Source: Vigna angularis (lineage: Eukaryota > Streptophyta > Magnoliopsida > Fabales > Fabaceae). Taken from it: a stretch of 64,000 nt of DNA. The DNA lies in the NCBI RefSeq assembly GCF_016808095.1, contig NC_068972.1, positions 38,967,029 through 39,031,028 on the forward strand, given 5' to 3'. Each line of letters starts with the position of its first letter. Position 1 is the stretch's first letter. A program made the translations under genes and the position numbers. This document shows, one piece after another, positions 40,095-52,400 of the stretch. A model generated the notes under the pieces. That model did no database searches. It had not been told where the DNA came from and worked only from the letters and a program-made list of their open reading frames with translations.

Positions 40095-40880
40095 TAACTC
40101 TTGTAACATCCCCTACTTATGCCAAAGTGATGATCATTGCAAAGGAAAAAAAAACACACAATCACAAAAAAAAGATGGTAAGTTATTGCTAACATGAACA
40201 TACATAGACAATTTATAACTTAATATATGAAACAATTCAAAACATATGATTTAATGATATGGTCATCACACTATTCATAGACACCTAAGCATATTATAAT
40301 GATAAACTCGATATTCAGATTCAATAAAGGAATGCCACCATAAAATATTCACACAAGAGCATTTGAATTACACCGAATGCGTTATTTCATCCACAAACAT
40401 GATTCTACATCAAGTTTCAAATACCAATCACCCATATTTGTATTCATCCATACTAAGTGATATCATGTTCATGATAAATTACAACCAACATATATTTTCA
40501 TAGTGCATCATACTTATCAATCTTGATATATAAATATACATACAACATGTTTTTATTTCACCAATTTTACAATCCATATTACTCTTACAATAAAGTACAT
40601 TTATCATAGATTTTCATACCACTTTCGATGGTACTATGTATGAATTGGTTTGGATTTTGAAAAAAGAATTGCAACTTTCACAAAACAAATATATATGTTC
40701 TTGCATTTAAATTAAAAATAATTGCATGGGGAATGCAAAAAGAGTAAACTAAATTGGATAATTGTGAAAAAAAGTTATGTAGTAAACAAACAGCAAATGT
40801 CAAACTTATCAACCAACTAAATTAGTGAAAACTAAAGTGAAAAACTACTCTAATTACATACCTTCAATCCAAGGTTCGTC
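40095..40880 (-). mobile_element. Degenerate gypsy LTR-like fragment
   Basis: The segment opens TTGTAACATCCC and soon has GATGATCATTGCAA, the two landmarks found in the same order near the outer end of the chromovirus LTR at 19273 onwards. The rest is heavily diverged and AT-rich. The right border is arbitrary. Confidence 0.4.
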
Positions 40881-41590
40881 TGGTCAAAGTAAATAACAAT
40901 ATGTTTAAGACCAATTATCAATATGTATAAAGACTAATATAATCTTATATACAAATATTTTAATAATTTAAATGAGAATGACGATAAAAACATGAACTGA
41001 GTATAAGGATGAATACTATGACAAGACTCATCTCTTCATATCAATTCTTATTCTCATATCTAATTTTTTTTTAAAAGTAAAATATATTTTTAGTCCTTAA
41101 ATTTGGACACAAAATCGAAATTACTTCCTACCTCAAATTTTGATACACTTTATTTTCTACGCTTTTAAAAATGAATAAATATAATCTTTCTTATCCAACT
41201 AGATTAAATTGTAAAACATATTTTAGAATAACATTTGAATTATTTACATCATTTTAATAATTCTAATTTAAATATTAACTTAAAATTTAACAAGCTCATC
41301 CAAAATAATATTTTTCTTATCATTTTCTCTTTCTTCGTATTTATTGTGAAATTTTGAGATCACACAGGAACTAATAATCAAATCTACATTTTTTTAATTC
41401 TCAATAAATTTCAATTAATATAAAAAATTGTATTTAAAAGAGTGTAAGAGAATGATATAAATATTTTAGATTTTAAAATCAATAACTTTATAAATACATA
41501 GTTAAATTTGAAACCACTCATAATGTTTTTAAGTGATATTTCAGAATACATAATTTTCTTTTATTTTAAATTCTATTGTTTTAATAATAT

Positions 41591-41711
41591 TTACAAAGAA
41601 GGATTTTATAGATGAAAGAAAAAGACAAATAAATGCTATCATACTATAAAAAATTACAAAGAAGGATTTTATAGATGAAAGAAAAAGACATATAAATGCT
41701 ATCATACTATA
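41591..41711. repeat. 63 bp tandem duplication
   Basis: Two almost identical copies start at 41591 and 41654 with TTACAAAGAAGGATTTTATA and end at CATACTATA. A short CA run follows. The near identity indicates a recent event. Confidence 0.95.
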
Positions 41712-41996
41712 CACACACACACATATATATTAAACAATACAAAACATTATAAATCATCCTTTATTTTGTGTAACTAAAAATCAGTGTCTCTTTCTTACTA
41801 ATAATTATAATAAAACATATTGCATTTAAAAAATATACTAAATTATTTATTAAAATAAATTTTATATCAATTAAAGAAATAAAAAAATGTAGTAAATTCC
41901 ATTAAGACTAATATTTTTAAAGCTAAATTAAAAATATAACTAATGACTTTGATATAATTATTTTAATATGTTCCTTAATATTTAAATATAAGTTTA

Positions 41997-41998
<2 letters not shown>

Positions 41999-42038
<40 letters not shown>
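41999..42038. repeat. (TA)n microsatellite
   Basis: About 20 TA units some 360 bp upstream of the RABA4 start codon. Confidence 0.95.
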
Positions 42039-42043
<5 letters not shown>

Positions 42044-42398
42044 ACATAATATCACAAGTTACAAAAACACTATTCATAAATACAAAAGTAAATAATTAAA
42101 AGAAAGTTGTAATATATTAAAAACAAATTCTACCAATTCTCCCATTTCCTCACCCCAAACGGCCACCACCCCTTTCCTTCTTCCTCACGCCTCTTCTTCT
42201 GTCAACCCAACAACCAAAACGACCGCGTTTCCCTCCTTCTTCCTATCACCAACATGTGATGATCATGATGATCACGACGATCATGACTTCCCCCCTCCGC
42301 GATCCCAACAACAGCTTTTCGCAATGCTTCATCTAAACGACGTCGTCACCAACGGCACCCTCCGTCTCGCGTAGCCATCACCGTCTCATTTCCGCGGG

Positions 42399-44326
42399 AT
42401 GTCGAACCTGTACGGCGATTTCAACCACAAGATCGATTACGTCTTCAAAGTCGTGTTGATCGGTGACTCCGCCGTCGGCAAGACCCAGCTCCTCGCGCGC
42501 TTCGCCAGAAACCAATTCAGCGCCGATTCGAAAGCCACCATAGGCGTGGAGTTTCAGACCAAAACGCTCATCATCGATAACAAAACCGTCAAGGCTCAAA
42601 TATGGGACACCGCGGGCCAAGAAAGGTCCATTCTCTCCTCCTTTCGCGTTTCGCTTTCCTTTGCCTGTCGTGTTGCTTCTCATAAATTCAATAACAAAAA
42701 TTAAGAAGAGGCCTTCCAAACGCACCTATAATCGTTCTCATCCTTCTGCTTCGTTGTACTGTTGAACAATCAATTTAGAAACTGTGCGTCGTTTTGCTTG
42801 CTGGAATGTCGCTTTCGTTTCTGTTGTTGTTTATTAATGTAATAACATGTTTCTTGTGTGGTTTAGATGATTTGCAGTATTGGAAATGATTAGAACTTTG
42901 CTAGAGATCAGTAGTTTATATCATTTTTGTCTTATCCCGAGTTTTCTCAAGTTTACTGAGTCACAAACTAATCAAACTCGAAGGTAGGAATTAAATGCAT
43001 ATTCACGTGATCATAGTGTATTTGAAAACAGCTGGAAAGTGTTGGAGCTAATTTGGTTTGTTTAATGGTCGAATTGAATGGTTTTGTTTGTGGTTGAGTC
43101 TGGGAGGACGTTATAATGTAGGGGGAAGGGGACCAAGTGAGGAAAGGGAAGTGTGTTTGATGTTCATGCGGCAAATTTAGTTTTGATTGTTTTTAATTAG
43201 AGGATTTTGTGAGCAAGATTTGCATTGTCGTTATTGAAAATTTATGTAAGTTGTTTGATTTTAATTGGAATTTACAATAGTGTAGATGGTTATGAATGAT
43301 AAGTTTATTGAGTTTTATAATAAACTAGGCCTAAATCCATGCATGGTAACCTACATAAAGGGAAAATAAACGAGAGAGGATGAAATTAAGTGGGTGTCTG
43401 GTAAATCAACAAGTGATATGCCAGTTAAAAAATAATGACGGTAGGATTTTTATATAATGATAGATTACTTTAAAAGTCATAAAATGATTTCTGATCAGTT
43501 GACAATTAAAACTTATTTACATGTGCGTGAAAATTAAACTCATTTTATGGCTTATTTGGGTTTAGCTCCTGTAAAGTTTGGATCATTGGATGTCTAGTGA
43601 AGTGTTGTTGATTGCGATAAAATATAAGGATGGGGGCTGCCAAGTTATGAAATACGAAAAAAAATGCAGGTGGTGATTTCCTAAACAAGTTTGAGGCTGC
43701 TGAATTGTTGAGGTCGCTGTTTCTGCGTCCAAGGTTATTCTAATTATGCCATATATATGCTCTCTTCTTTAGCTTGGTTTGCATCTTGCTCACAACTTGA
43801 ATTGTTTTCTACATTTTATTTTAGAGTTTGAAGCTTTTTTTTTGCAAATTAGCTTCTGATATCTCTTCTTTCTTCTCTCAGGTACAGGGCAGTTACTAGT
43901 GCATATTATCGCGGTGCTGTTGGAGCAATGTTAGTTTATGACATGACTAAGCGTCAATCATTTGATAACATGGCAAAGTGGTTAGAGGAACTGAGAGGCC
44001 ATGCAGACAAAAATATTGTTGTCATGCTAATTGGCAACAAATGTGATCTTGGAACTCTTAGAGCAGTGCCAACTGAAGATGCCGAGGAGTTTGCTCAAAG
44101 AGAGAACCTATTCTTTATGGAGACATCAGCACTTGAGTCCACTAATGTGGAAACTGCCTTTCTGACCATTCTAACTGAGATATACAGACTTATAAGCAAG
44201 AAAACACTAACTGCCAATGATGATGCTGATCCACTTGGCAGTTCAGGGCTTCTGAAGGGAACCAAGATAATTGTTCCCAACCAAGACATGAATGCTGGTG
44301 AAAGAAAGGGTGGCTGCTGTGGATAG
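42399..44326 (+). CDS. Rab11-class small GTPase, RABA4 type
   Basis: Two exons, 42399-42625 and 43882-44326, join at a split Arg76 codon through a GT-AG intron of 1256 bp, giving 223 aa, the usual Rab length. The nucleotide-binding motifs are complete: P-loop GDSAVGKT (22-29), switch I Thr47 with IGVEF, WDTAGQE (69-75), NKCD (128-131) and ETSAL (156-160). The C-terminus is GGCCG, with the two Cys used for geranylgeranyl anchoring. The N-terminus ([13 protein letters not shown]) and the switch and effector sequences match plant RABA4. RABA4 proteins mark trans-Golgi/early endosome-derived compartments and act in polarised secretion, for example in tip growth. Exon 1 and the 250 bp leader are GC-rich relative to the flanks. 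An intronic read-through frame to 42704 is not used. Confidence 0.96.
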
Positions 44327-46882
44327 TCTTAGGTTTCGCTTGTTTCTACTCTTCTTGGGAGCATATTGCTCCCCCGACTCCGCCTACATGTGGCGTTTGT
44401 AGAGAGGACAGATACTTTTATTGGTCATCCAATCAGCAAAATGTAGTCTATATTTATTTATCACTATGCTTGTTGATCACAAGCTTGCAGTTTTTCTGCT
44501 GTTTTAATCTTTTACAGCTTTAGGATTTCAATTTGTTAATACAAATCCCCGGTTTTGAAGGGATGGTTCAGTTCAGACAGAGGAATGCAAACTGTATAAC
44601 TAGCTGGATGCAGTTGTTTTTGGCCTGTAGTTGAATTTTTTAGTATTAATGTTGTCTTTGATGTGAGATACTTATTAATTATAGGAAGGGATCAACTTAC
44701 AGTAACTATAATTGTGAAATTATATAAGCTTTGCAGTTACATTTTCATGTTTCGGTTGCTTACAAATAGTAATGAAAGACAAAAGATGTGTAGTATCTTT
44801 TTCTTTCTAAGTACTTTTGGTTCCTCTCAGAATTACCTGCAAAGATCGTACAGAGATCAACCCAAAAAAGAGATCCCAAAGAAAGATGCTGCGGTTCTTG
44901 ATTATTAGTTTTTTCTTATTTTTTTGGTGTATATACGATTTTATTTTCAGTTTGGTAGCCATATTTCAATACGGTCTTGATGCTGTTTTCAGATTTTTTT
45001 TTTACAAATTGATGAGTGGTGAACATTATTTTCCACATTCCAAAACAAAAGTATAGTGTCACCATCTCTCTTATAGAAAAAGCAATTCAAATTTTAGTTT
45101 CGGATAACCCACTATTTTTTTTAATGGAAAGAGGGTATCACTTGAGTTTTTGGGAACAAACTAAAAGAATCCTAGATTGTTACTAGCCCAATCAGACTTT
45201 ATTAACCATATAGAAATTGTATTATGGAGATTAAAGTTAGGGTCATTCTTTCTGTACCCCAAACTTTTATCATGCACTCTCGCATTTTGGAAATGATCGT
45301 TTTATTCTTTTCTCTTTTATATTTGTCACAATTATATTCCTTTTTTCTTTTATCGAAAAAAGTTAGTTATTAATATTTTGTTAGTGGAAATAATTGAATC
45401 CAAAATATATTTTTCTCTCTCTTCTAAACTCATCAAACTAACCTTATAATTTTTAAGTGTTAGTGGAAAAGTTGAACCCATACCCTCTCTCTCACTTTTC
45501 GATGGCCTCTTCCTCAAGCTAGAATGATTCAAACCATGAAGATGAGGTTAAAGTGAGTTCACTAAAGCAACCAGATTGAATGATACAGAATGCTCTCAGT
45601 GTGAAATGTTTGATAGTGATATGATGGTGTTCGAGTTCTTAAGAAAGATTAGGTCAACTTTCAAGGAATGTGACTAGAGAAGACAACATAAAATGCTCTA
45701 ACCATGACTTTAGAGACAAATACGATGACACAATAATTTGACAACATAATAATACTAATGTCAAAGTGAATTTACATGGGGAGACACGTCTATTATAGGC
45801 TAAGATGTCTTTAAATTTGTAGAAGAAAAACTCTAAAAACCTTAACTTGGCTAGCTTGAAAATCAAGGCAAAAGTTCTCTCCATTAGGAAGAAAACATGT
45901 GGCCACTAACATGAGAGAATCATCTCAATTCCTAGAATGATATATGGTCACTACTTATGAGAAATCTTTTAGTAACATGACACATGGTCATTCTCTCCAA
46001 ATGTCGGTCACCCTTCTCTCTTGCTCACCAAACAAAGTTCTAAAAAGAAAGTTTTCATATTCAAAATTGTGCTTAATCCAATCTAGTGCATAAAATTCAT
46101 ACGTTAAAGGCTGAGAAAAATTTTAAAAAAGAGAATAAGATTTTCTAAGTGAACTAGATTGTTAAGAGGATACATAGAGAATAAGTGGTGAAATGATAAA
46201 TGTGTTTTTACATATAAATTCAAAAATGACAACAACAAATACAAATTTGTATGCAAAATCTGATAATATATACTATAGGGGACCATGGCATAAGAATAGT
46301 TGAAAAAAGAAACAATATGATATATTAAAAGGAATTTGGTTAATCACTAATCCATGCATCGACAAGCATATACAAACAAAAGTAGAAAAATAAAACATTG
46401 GATAGACAAAACTTTTAGTATGAGAAATGCAGCCGCAAAAGCATATCTCAATAGGAATTAGAAATAGGTGCAAAAGCTAAAATTAAAAGATCAATCTAGT
46501 AAAAAGGGAAGAAAGTAGGATTAGAACGATGAACTTATATATTTTTTTTTTGTTTTAAACATGCGAAATGATCTTTGGTGTTTGTAATTCAAATTTTGTA
46601 AAAAGGTTGTAGTATTACAAATATTCTTCATACCCAATCAATTCTTTATCCTAAAAAAAAAAAGCAAAATCTGTGTGTTTATAAATATTTTCTTAAATCC
46701 TATTTTTATTTTTACTTAATAAAATATTTTCAACTCATATTTGCATTACTGACCATTTTCTTACGAATCTGTCATAATTTATAACAAATTGTAAAACATG
46801 TAAATGAAAAATTATTTATTTATAATGTAAGGAAAAAGAAGTACATGCCCCGTTGGAGGTAACCCAAAAAGACAATCTAGTA

Positions 46883-47052
46883 TAGGACCACCACACGTAT
46901 TTTCATTTAACAAGAAACCAAGAAGGTAGAAATTAGAAAATGTACGGATTTTAATATTTTAGCTCATTGATATTGTATTATAATTTATAGGACCACTCAC
47001 GTATATTTATTTAGCAACAAATCAAGAAGGAAGAAATTAGAAAAGGCATGGA

Positions 47053-47062
<10 letters not shown>
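46883..47062. repeat. Diverged direct duplication
   Basis: Units from 46883 and 46988 share TAGGACCAC, CACGTAT, ATTTA(A/G)CAA, AAATCAAGAAGG-like and AGAAATTAGAAAA words, ending before a TA microsatellite. Period is about 105 bp. Confidence 0.8.
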
Positions 47063-47090
<28 letters not shown>

Positions 47091-47766
47091 CTGCATAATT
47101 CACTTTCATGCTATTATATTTAATCTTATCGCATACAATGTTCGATTTGATGTATGAACCACTTAGATTTTATTTGACAATCTTTCCTAGAAGAATATCA
47201 TTATTTTTTGCATGTTGTGTTCTAGCAATAACTTGTTAGGTTAAAATATGCTTCCCCACAAAAGAAAAAATCAAAGGTTCATGTGTAACGAAAACAGATG
47301 ATTATTATATACTTTTTGTCTAATGAAAATGAAATTTCAAAGTAAAAATTCTAATGGTATATGCGTATCAACTGTAACCAATTTATTATTCATAAAGTCA
47401 ATTAGTTATAGTAGCATTACATTTCTTGGTGATTATAATATTTTTAAAAAAATATTTTTAAAATAATTAATAAATGTAGAAAATAATAATAATAATAAGA
47501 GTTTTGATATTTAAAACTGAGGTTTTTAATCAATTTACAAGTGGAAAGATAGTCGTTTCTTTAACATTTGTTATTTATGATCTAAAATAATTAAGATTTT
47601 TAATATAGTTAATACAATTATAAAATAGTCTCATGTCTATTCTTATTATATAAGTTATGTTTAAGCTAAAACTTGATAATTAATGTACGGAAACAATACT
47701 TTACGAAATTATTAAAAATATCCACAATATTCTTTTTTAACACAATAATTCACTTCATTTGAAAAA

Positions 47767-48090
47767 TTAGACTTGCGACATTTCACTTCCATAATTCATT
47801 ATTTTATTCTCCATTCCTCTCATCTTAATCAGTCCGACAGACACTACCTTGATGAACAAGTCGACACTAATCCTCTACACAACCCAATATAATTAAAAAA
47901 TTAGATCATGCCTATGATACTTCCCTTTCGTCGTACAATATTTTATTCTCCTCTCGTCTCATCTCTACCAGTCTGATAAACACCATAACGACGAACATGT
48001 TGATGCTAATTCTCTCCTTGCACAACTGAACATGATTACAAAAATTAGAACATGCTCACTAAACTTCACTTTTGTCCTCCATTACAAAAA
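47767..48090. repeat. Three-copy diverged tandem repeat
   Basis: Units start at about 47767, 47901 and 48045 (the last partial). Shared words in order: TTAGA..ATG, CTTCC/CTTCACTT, TTTATTCTCC, AGTC(C/T)GA(C/T)A(G/A)ACAC and GATGAACAAGTCGA-like. Period is about 135-145 bp. No coding sense. Confidence 0.7.
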
Positions 48091-49178
48091 ATCAAAATAT
48101 TATATTTTAGATGACAAAAAAAAACAAAAACTGGCTAGATGAAAAATAAAAGAATTCACTTATTACCCATCTTGTTATTTAACCCGTTATCCGTTTAAGA
48201 AATAATCATAATTTTTTTAAAATTCACAAGTATATGTAAATATCCACAAATATTTTAAAAAATATTCTATAAAATTTTAAAATAAAATTAAAAAAGATAT
48301 AAAATATAATATAAATTAAATATAAATTATGATTTAGTTTTAATTAGATTTAACCTAACAAAATATAAATTTATTTTAATTTTAATTTAATTTAAATTAA
48401 TAAAATATAAATTTAATTTTAATTATTGGCAAATAAAAGATACCACAATTTGAGTAGATCCAATTCATTTATAAATAAATATTAAAATATTAATTATCTA
48501 TTACTCATAAATAATAAATACTCACGAATACAACTTATATTCATCACAAATTTTATTGATAAATATCCACGAATTGCTATATCTATTCACAACATCCATC
48601 CCTTACCGTCCGTGGCAACACTTCCCTCAAACCTGTATAAATAAACACTTCAAATACTCACATATCCGAATGCGGCTATAGTATATTCCTTCATTAAAAG
48701 ACAGTTAATCATTAAGAGCCTTTTAGGTTTATATATAAATTACATAGGAAAAATATGAAATATTAATTTTGATAGTAACTACACAATACCATTTTTATAT
48801 GACTATAGCCAATTCTCTAAACTATTTCATTTAATCTTTTTTTTACAGGATAATACTTCTCTAAACTCTTTCATATTTAATTTTATATTTTAAGTTAGGA
48901 AAGACAATACGATAAGGTGAATGAAAATATTATTATTTTTGTTTTTATTTTTAAAATGAAAATTCATCTATATTATTGTCTCATGAAATTTTTATTTCAT
49001 TTTCGTTTTTATCAAGTGTTGTATATATATATATCCATACGTGAGTCCGGCCTGATAACTATTTTCCATATTAATAAAACATTTATTTTACACAAAAATA
49101 AATATCACATCAAAGTAAAGGTAATATATCAAAAGTTTAATATAAAAATGATACACATTCTCTTTTATTCAATGTCAA

Positions 49179-49184
<6 letters not shown>

Positions 49185-49243
<59 letters not shown>
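49185..49243. repeat. (TA)n microsatellite
   Basis: About 29 TA units; the Ile-Tyr frame across it is an artefact. Confidence 0.95.
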
Positions 49244-49245
<2 letters not shown>

Positions 49246-50174
49246 AATTAAAGTACCAAATAATAATTGAATTAAAGTTAAACAATTGTAGAAAGAAAAT
49301 AAATATGATCAAATGTGTTGATTTTGGGGAAATTGATAATTGCATTCTTTGAAATGCTATAGTGTTTGTACAAAATCATACAAAAAAAAATTATAATCAA
49401 GATTATAGAAAAAAAAATCTTGAAGATTTGAATAAACTTAGTAAATATCGAAAAAATTGAATCGTTAATGTAAAATAGAATTTTGATAACAAAACAAAAG
49501 TTTTTCAAATAAAGTAAAATTAAGAAACAGAAGGAACAAAGAAGATAAACTTGTTATTCCATGTGCTAAAGTTTACCCAATGAAACACTTAAAATTGAAT
49601 GAAATAATTTTATATAAAAATAATAATAAAAAAATATTAAAAATGAATAGAAATAATCAAATATGTATTCTAGAAATTATTTGATTCAATAAAATTGAAA
49701 TTTGTGTTTTCTAAAATGCAATACATATTTTGAATAAAATCACATAAAAAAATACAATTAAAGTCGTGAAGAAGAGATTAAATATCTTAAAAATACAAAT
49801 GAACTTTATAAATTTAGAACAATTAAACAGTTAAGAGATAATAAAAATAATTAAACAAATTTGGTAATCTTTAATTTCTACCAATTAAACAAATTTTTTA
49901 AAACAGTTACATCTATTAAATTCTACACTAATTCTCACAAACTTTACTTCTAAATTCATTCTCCATTACTTCCAAATCCACTCAAATAAACACAAAAAAA
50001 AGTTTACCCTCAAATCCACTCAATCATTCCCTCCCAAATCATCTCCTTCAAACTCCCTCAAGTGAACACACCCTTAAGAGATAATAAAAATAAATAAATA
50101 ATAAAAGAAAAAAAGAAAAAGAAAGAGTTACCAAACTAATAAATCATTTGTGTTTTAATAATTTAAAACTGTTT

Positions 50175-50470
50175 CGGTGTACATTTTCCTGTGTGTCTCT
50201 GTTGCTCCTGGATGTCTGGGATGCTTGCATTTCTTCAACTGTTGTCCTTCGTATTCACCAAAGGAGGGGGAGGTACCTGCAAAGATACTCCGACGTTCAA
50301 GTCAGATATGAGTTGTGGAGCTGAAGCTCAGAAGAGAGTAATTGGATACTGCTCTGAAATATTATTCAGGATCTCTAGAGCATAAAGAGAACGTACCTGG
50401 ACTTGGGTCCTGTCACTGTATTTATAAAGAATAAAAATAACCACCTTACCTAAAAGTGTGGTTAGTGGCT
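50175..50470 (-). mobile_element. LTR-type fragment related to that at 12.9-13.9 kb
   Basis: It contains GTACCTGCAAAGATACTCCGAC...CAAGTCAG (about 50272-50310), the same word order as 12991-13034, and a minus-strand TATAAATACAG (50416-50426) at a matching distance. No other retroelement part is attached. It lies 300-600 bp upstream of the first P450 start codon. Confidence 0.5.
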
Positions 50471-50660
50471 TTGACTGATATTTTAACTGTCTAAAATATC
50501 TAAGATATTTATGTTATTACATAAATATCCTTACTACATAACAAAAACTATAACAAGAATTAAAACAAATAAATATGTACTTTTTATTTTTATCCTCATT
50601 TAATTTTATGTCAACATTTACGCAATTCTAGAAGAAATTTGGCGACAAATGAATTATTGA

Positions 50661-50670
50661 TATATAAAAT
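50661..50670 (+). promoter_or_regulatory. Candidate TATA box of P450 gene 1
   Basis: TATATAAAAT lies about 100 bp upstream of the ATG at 50763, a usual arrangement for a plant gene with a short leader. Confidence 0.55.
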
Positions 50671-50762
50671 AACTTTTTATCATTTTGATGATTTGGTGGG
50701 CAGCATATAAGAATGATAAACTTAGTTGTGTTGTTCAGAATAGAAACATTTTTCCAATATTC

Positions 50763-52400
50763 ATGGCTGAATTTGGTGACTATTTTGTGCTGCTTCTCTT
50801 GTGGCTATCCTCAATATTCTTGTTACATGTAATCCTAAAAAAGTTTCGTATGAGGCCACGCCTACCACCAAGTCCTAGACCCCTCCCTGTATTAGGACAC
50901 CTGCACCTCCTCACCAACCTCCCCCACCAAGCATTTCACACCATCTCATCACGCTATGGCCCTTTGGTCTACCTCTTCTTTGGTTCCAAACCTTGTGTTC
51001 TTGTTTCATCGCCTGAAATGGCATCTCAGTGCCTCAAAACCAACGAATCATGCTTCCTAAACCGACCCAAAAGAACAAATTTGGACTACATCACATACGG
51101 TTCTTCAGATTTTGTGCTGGCACCCTATGGACCTTATTGGAGGTTCATGAAAAGGGTTTGCATGACTGAACTCCTCGGAAGCCGCATGCTTCACCAGCAC
51201 CTTCCCATTAGAGCTGAGGAGACAAGGCTGTTCTTGAACAGCATGATGCAAAAGGCTGGTTTCAGAGAGGAGGTGAACATAGGCAAGGAGCTAGCCATGC
51301 TCACAAATAACATAATCACAAGAATGGCTTTGAGAAGAAGGTGTTGTGATGTTGAAGGGGAAGGGCACCAGTTGATTGAGCTGGTGAAAGAGATGACTGA
51401 GCTTGGTGGGAAGTTCAACTTGGGAGACATGTTGTGGTTTGTTAGGAAGTTGGACTTGCAGGGGTTTGGTAAAAAGCTTGAGAGAGTTAGAAGTAGGTAC
51501 GATGCCATAATGGAGAAGATCATAAAGGAACACGAAGATGCAAGAAGAAAGAAGAAGGAAAAAGGTGGTGATGGAGATGAAACAGTGAAGGATTTACTTG
51601 ATATTCTGCTTGATATCTATGCTGATGAACATTCAGAGATTAGATTAACAAGAGAAAATATCAAGGCCTTCATAATGGTAATTAGAAGTCCCTTTAAAGA
51701 TTTCATTCAGGAACTTTATAAAGTAAACTTACAATGAGATTTTTGGTTATGTAATTTGCAGAATATGTTTGGTGCTGGAACCGAGACATCAGCCACTACA
51801 ATAGAATGGGCTTTGGCTGAGCTAATCAACCATCCAGACATGATGGTAAAAGCAAGGGAAGAGATTGAATCAGTGGTTGGAAAGAACAGATTGGTGGAGG
51901 AATCAGATATTCCTAACCTTCCTTATGTTCAGTCCATAGTGAAGGAAACAATGAGGCTTCACCCCACAGGACCTTTGATAGTGAGGCAATCCACTGAAGA
52001 TTGTAATGTTAAAGGGTATGAGATTCCAGCAAAAAGCACTGTGTTTGTGAATGTATGGGCCATTGGTAGAGATCCAAAGTACTGGGAAAAGCCAGTTGAG
52101 TTCAAGCCAGAGAGGTTCCTTGATGAAGAGGGAAAAAGCCCTTTGGATTTGAAGGGGCAGCATTTTGAACTTTTGTCATTTGGAGCTGGGAGAAGAAGCT
52201 GCCCTGGTGCTTCACTGGCTTTGCAGATCATTCCCACAACACTGGCTGGAATGATTCAGTGTTTTGAATGGAAGGTTGGTCAAGATGGTAAAGGAGTAGT
52301 TGACATGGAAGAGGGACCTGGAATGGCACTTCCTAGGGCACATCCCTTGCTATGTCTTCCAGTCGTTAGGCTTTGTCCTTTCGCTATAAGGGTATGTTAA
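50763..52400 (+). CDS. Cytochrome P450, CYP93 family (gene 1)
   Basis: Two exons, 50763-51677 and 51762-52400, with one phase-0 GT-AG intron of 84 bp: 517 aa. Residues 1-30 form an ER membrane anchor, followed by a basic stretch and the Pro-rich hinge [13 protein letters not shown]. Other landmarks are the I-helix AGTETS (310-315), K-helix KETMR with Glu367/Arg370, FKPERF, and the heme loop [10 protein letters not shown] with the axial Cys at 452. Overall sequence (LGHLHLL..., [15 protein letters not shown]) fits clan 71 CYP93. Legume CYP93s oxidise flavonoids, pterocarpans or triterpenes in specialised metabolism; which substrate is used here cannot be decided. Met at 50763 was chosen because it starts the anchor; the frame is open further upstream to 50685. 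Asn306 stands where CYP93A usually has Asp just before the I-helix core. Confidence 0.93.

Larger units (their letters stand above)
40881..42130. other. AT-rich DNA upstream of the RABA4 gene
   Basis: Near 41080-41160 the words TTTTTAGTCCTTAAATTTGG and AAATTTTGATACACTTTATTTTCT resemble ends of non-autonomous DNA transposons, with a related word set at 57563 onwards. No complete element was defined and no gene is seen. Confidence 0.4.
44327..50170. other. Long intergenic AT-rich region
   Basis: The first 300-400 bases probably hold the RABA4 3' UTR. Beyond this I see no gene in 5.5 kb; short frames (45350-46473, 48917-49508) have no domain. A GTACCCCAAACTTTT motif near 45255 recalls the ends at about 1280 and 10512. 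Local duplications and two TA runs (about 47061-47088 and 49185-49243) are the only clear structures. Confidence 0.5.

Noticed and set aside
42378..42725. 115-residue minus-strand frame
   Set aside because: It is the antisense of RABA4 exon 1, whose P-loop and WDTAGQE motifs fix the plus strand.
50685..50762. Upstream start for P450 gene 1
   Set aside because: The additional 26 residues precede the membrane anchor, lack P450 similarity, and lie too close to the likely TATA box.
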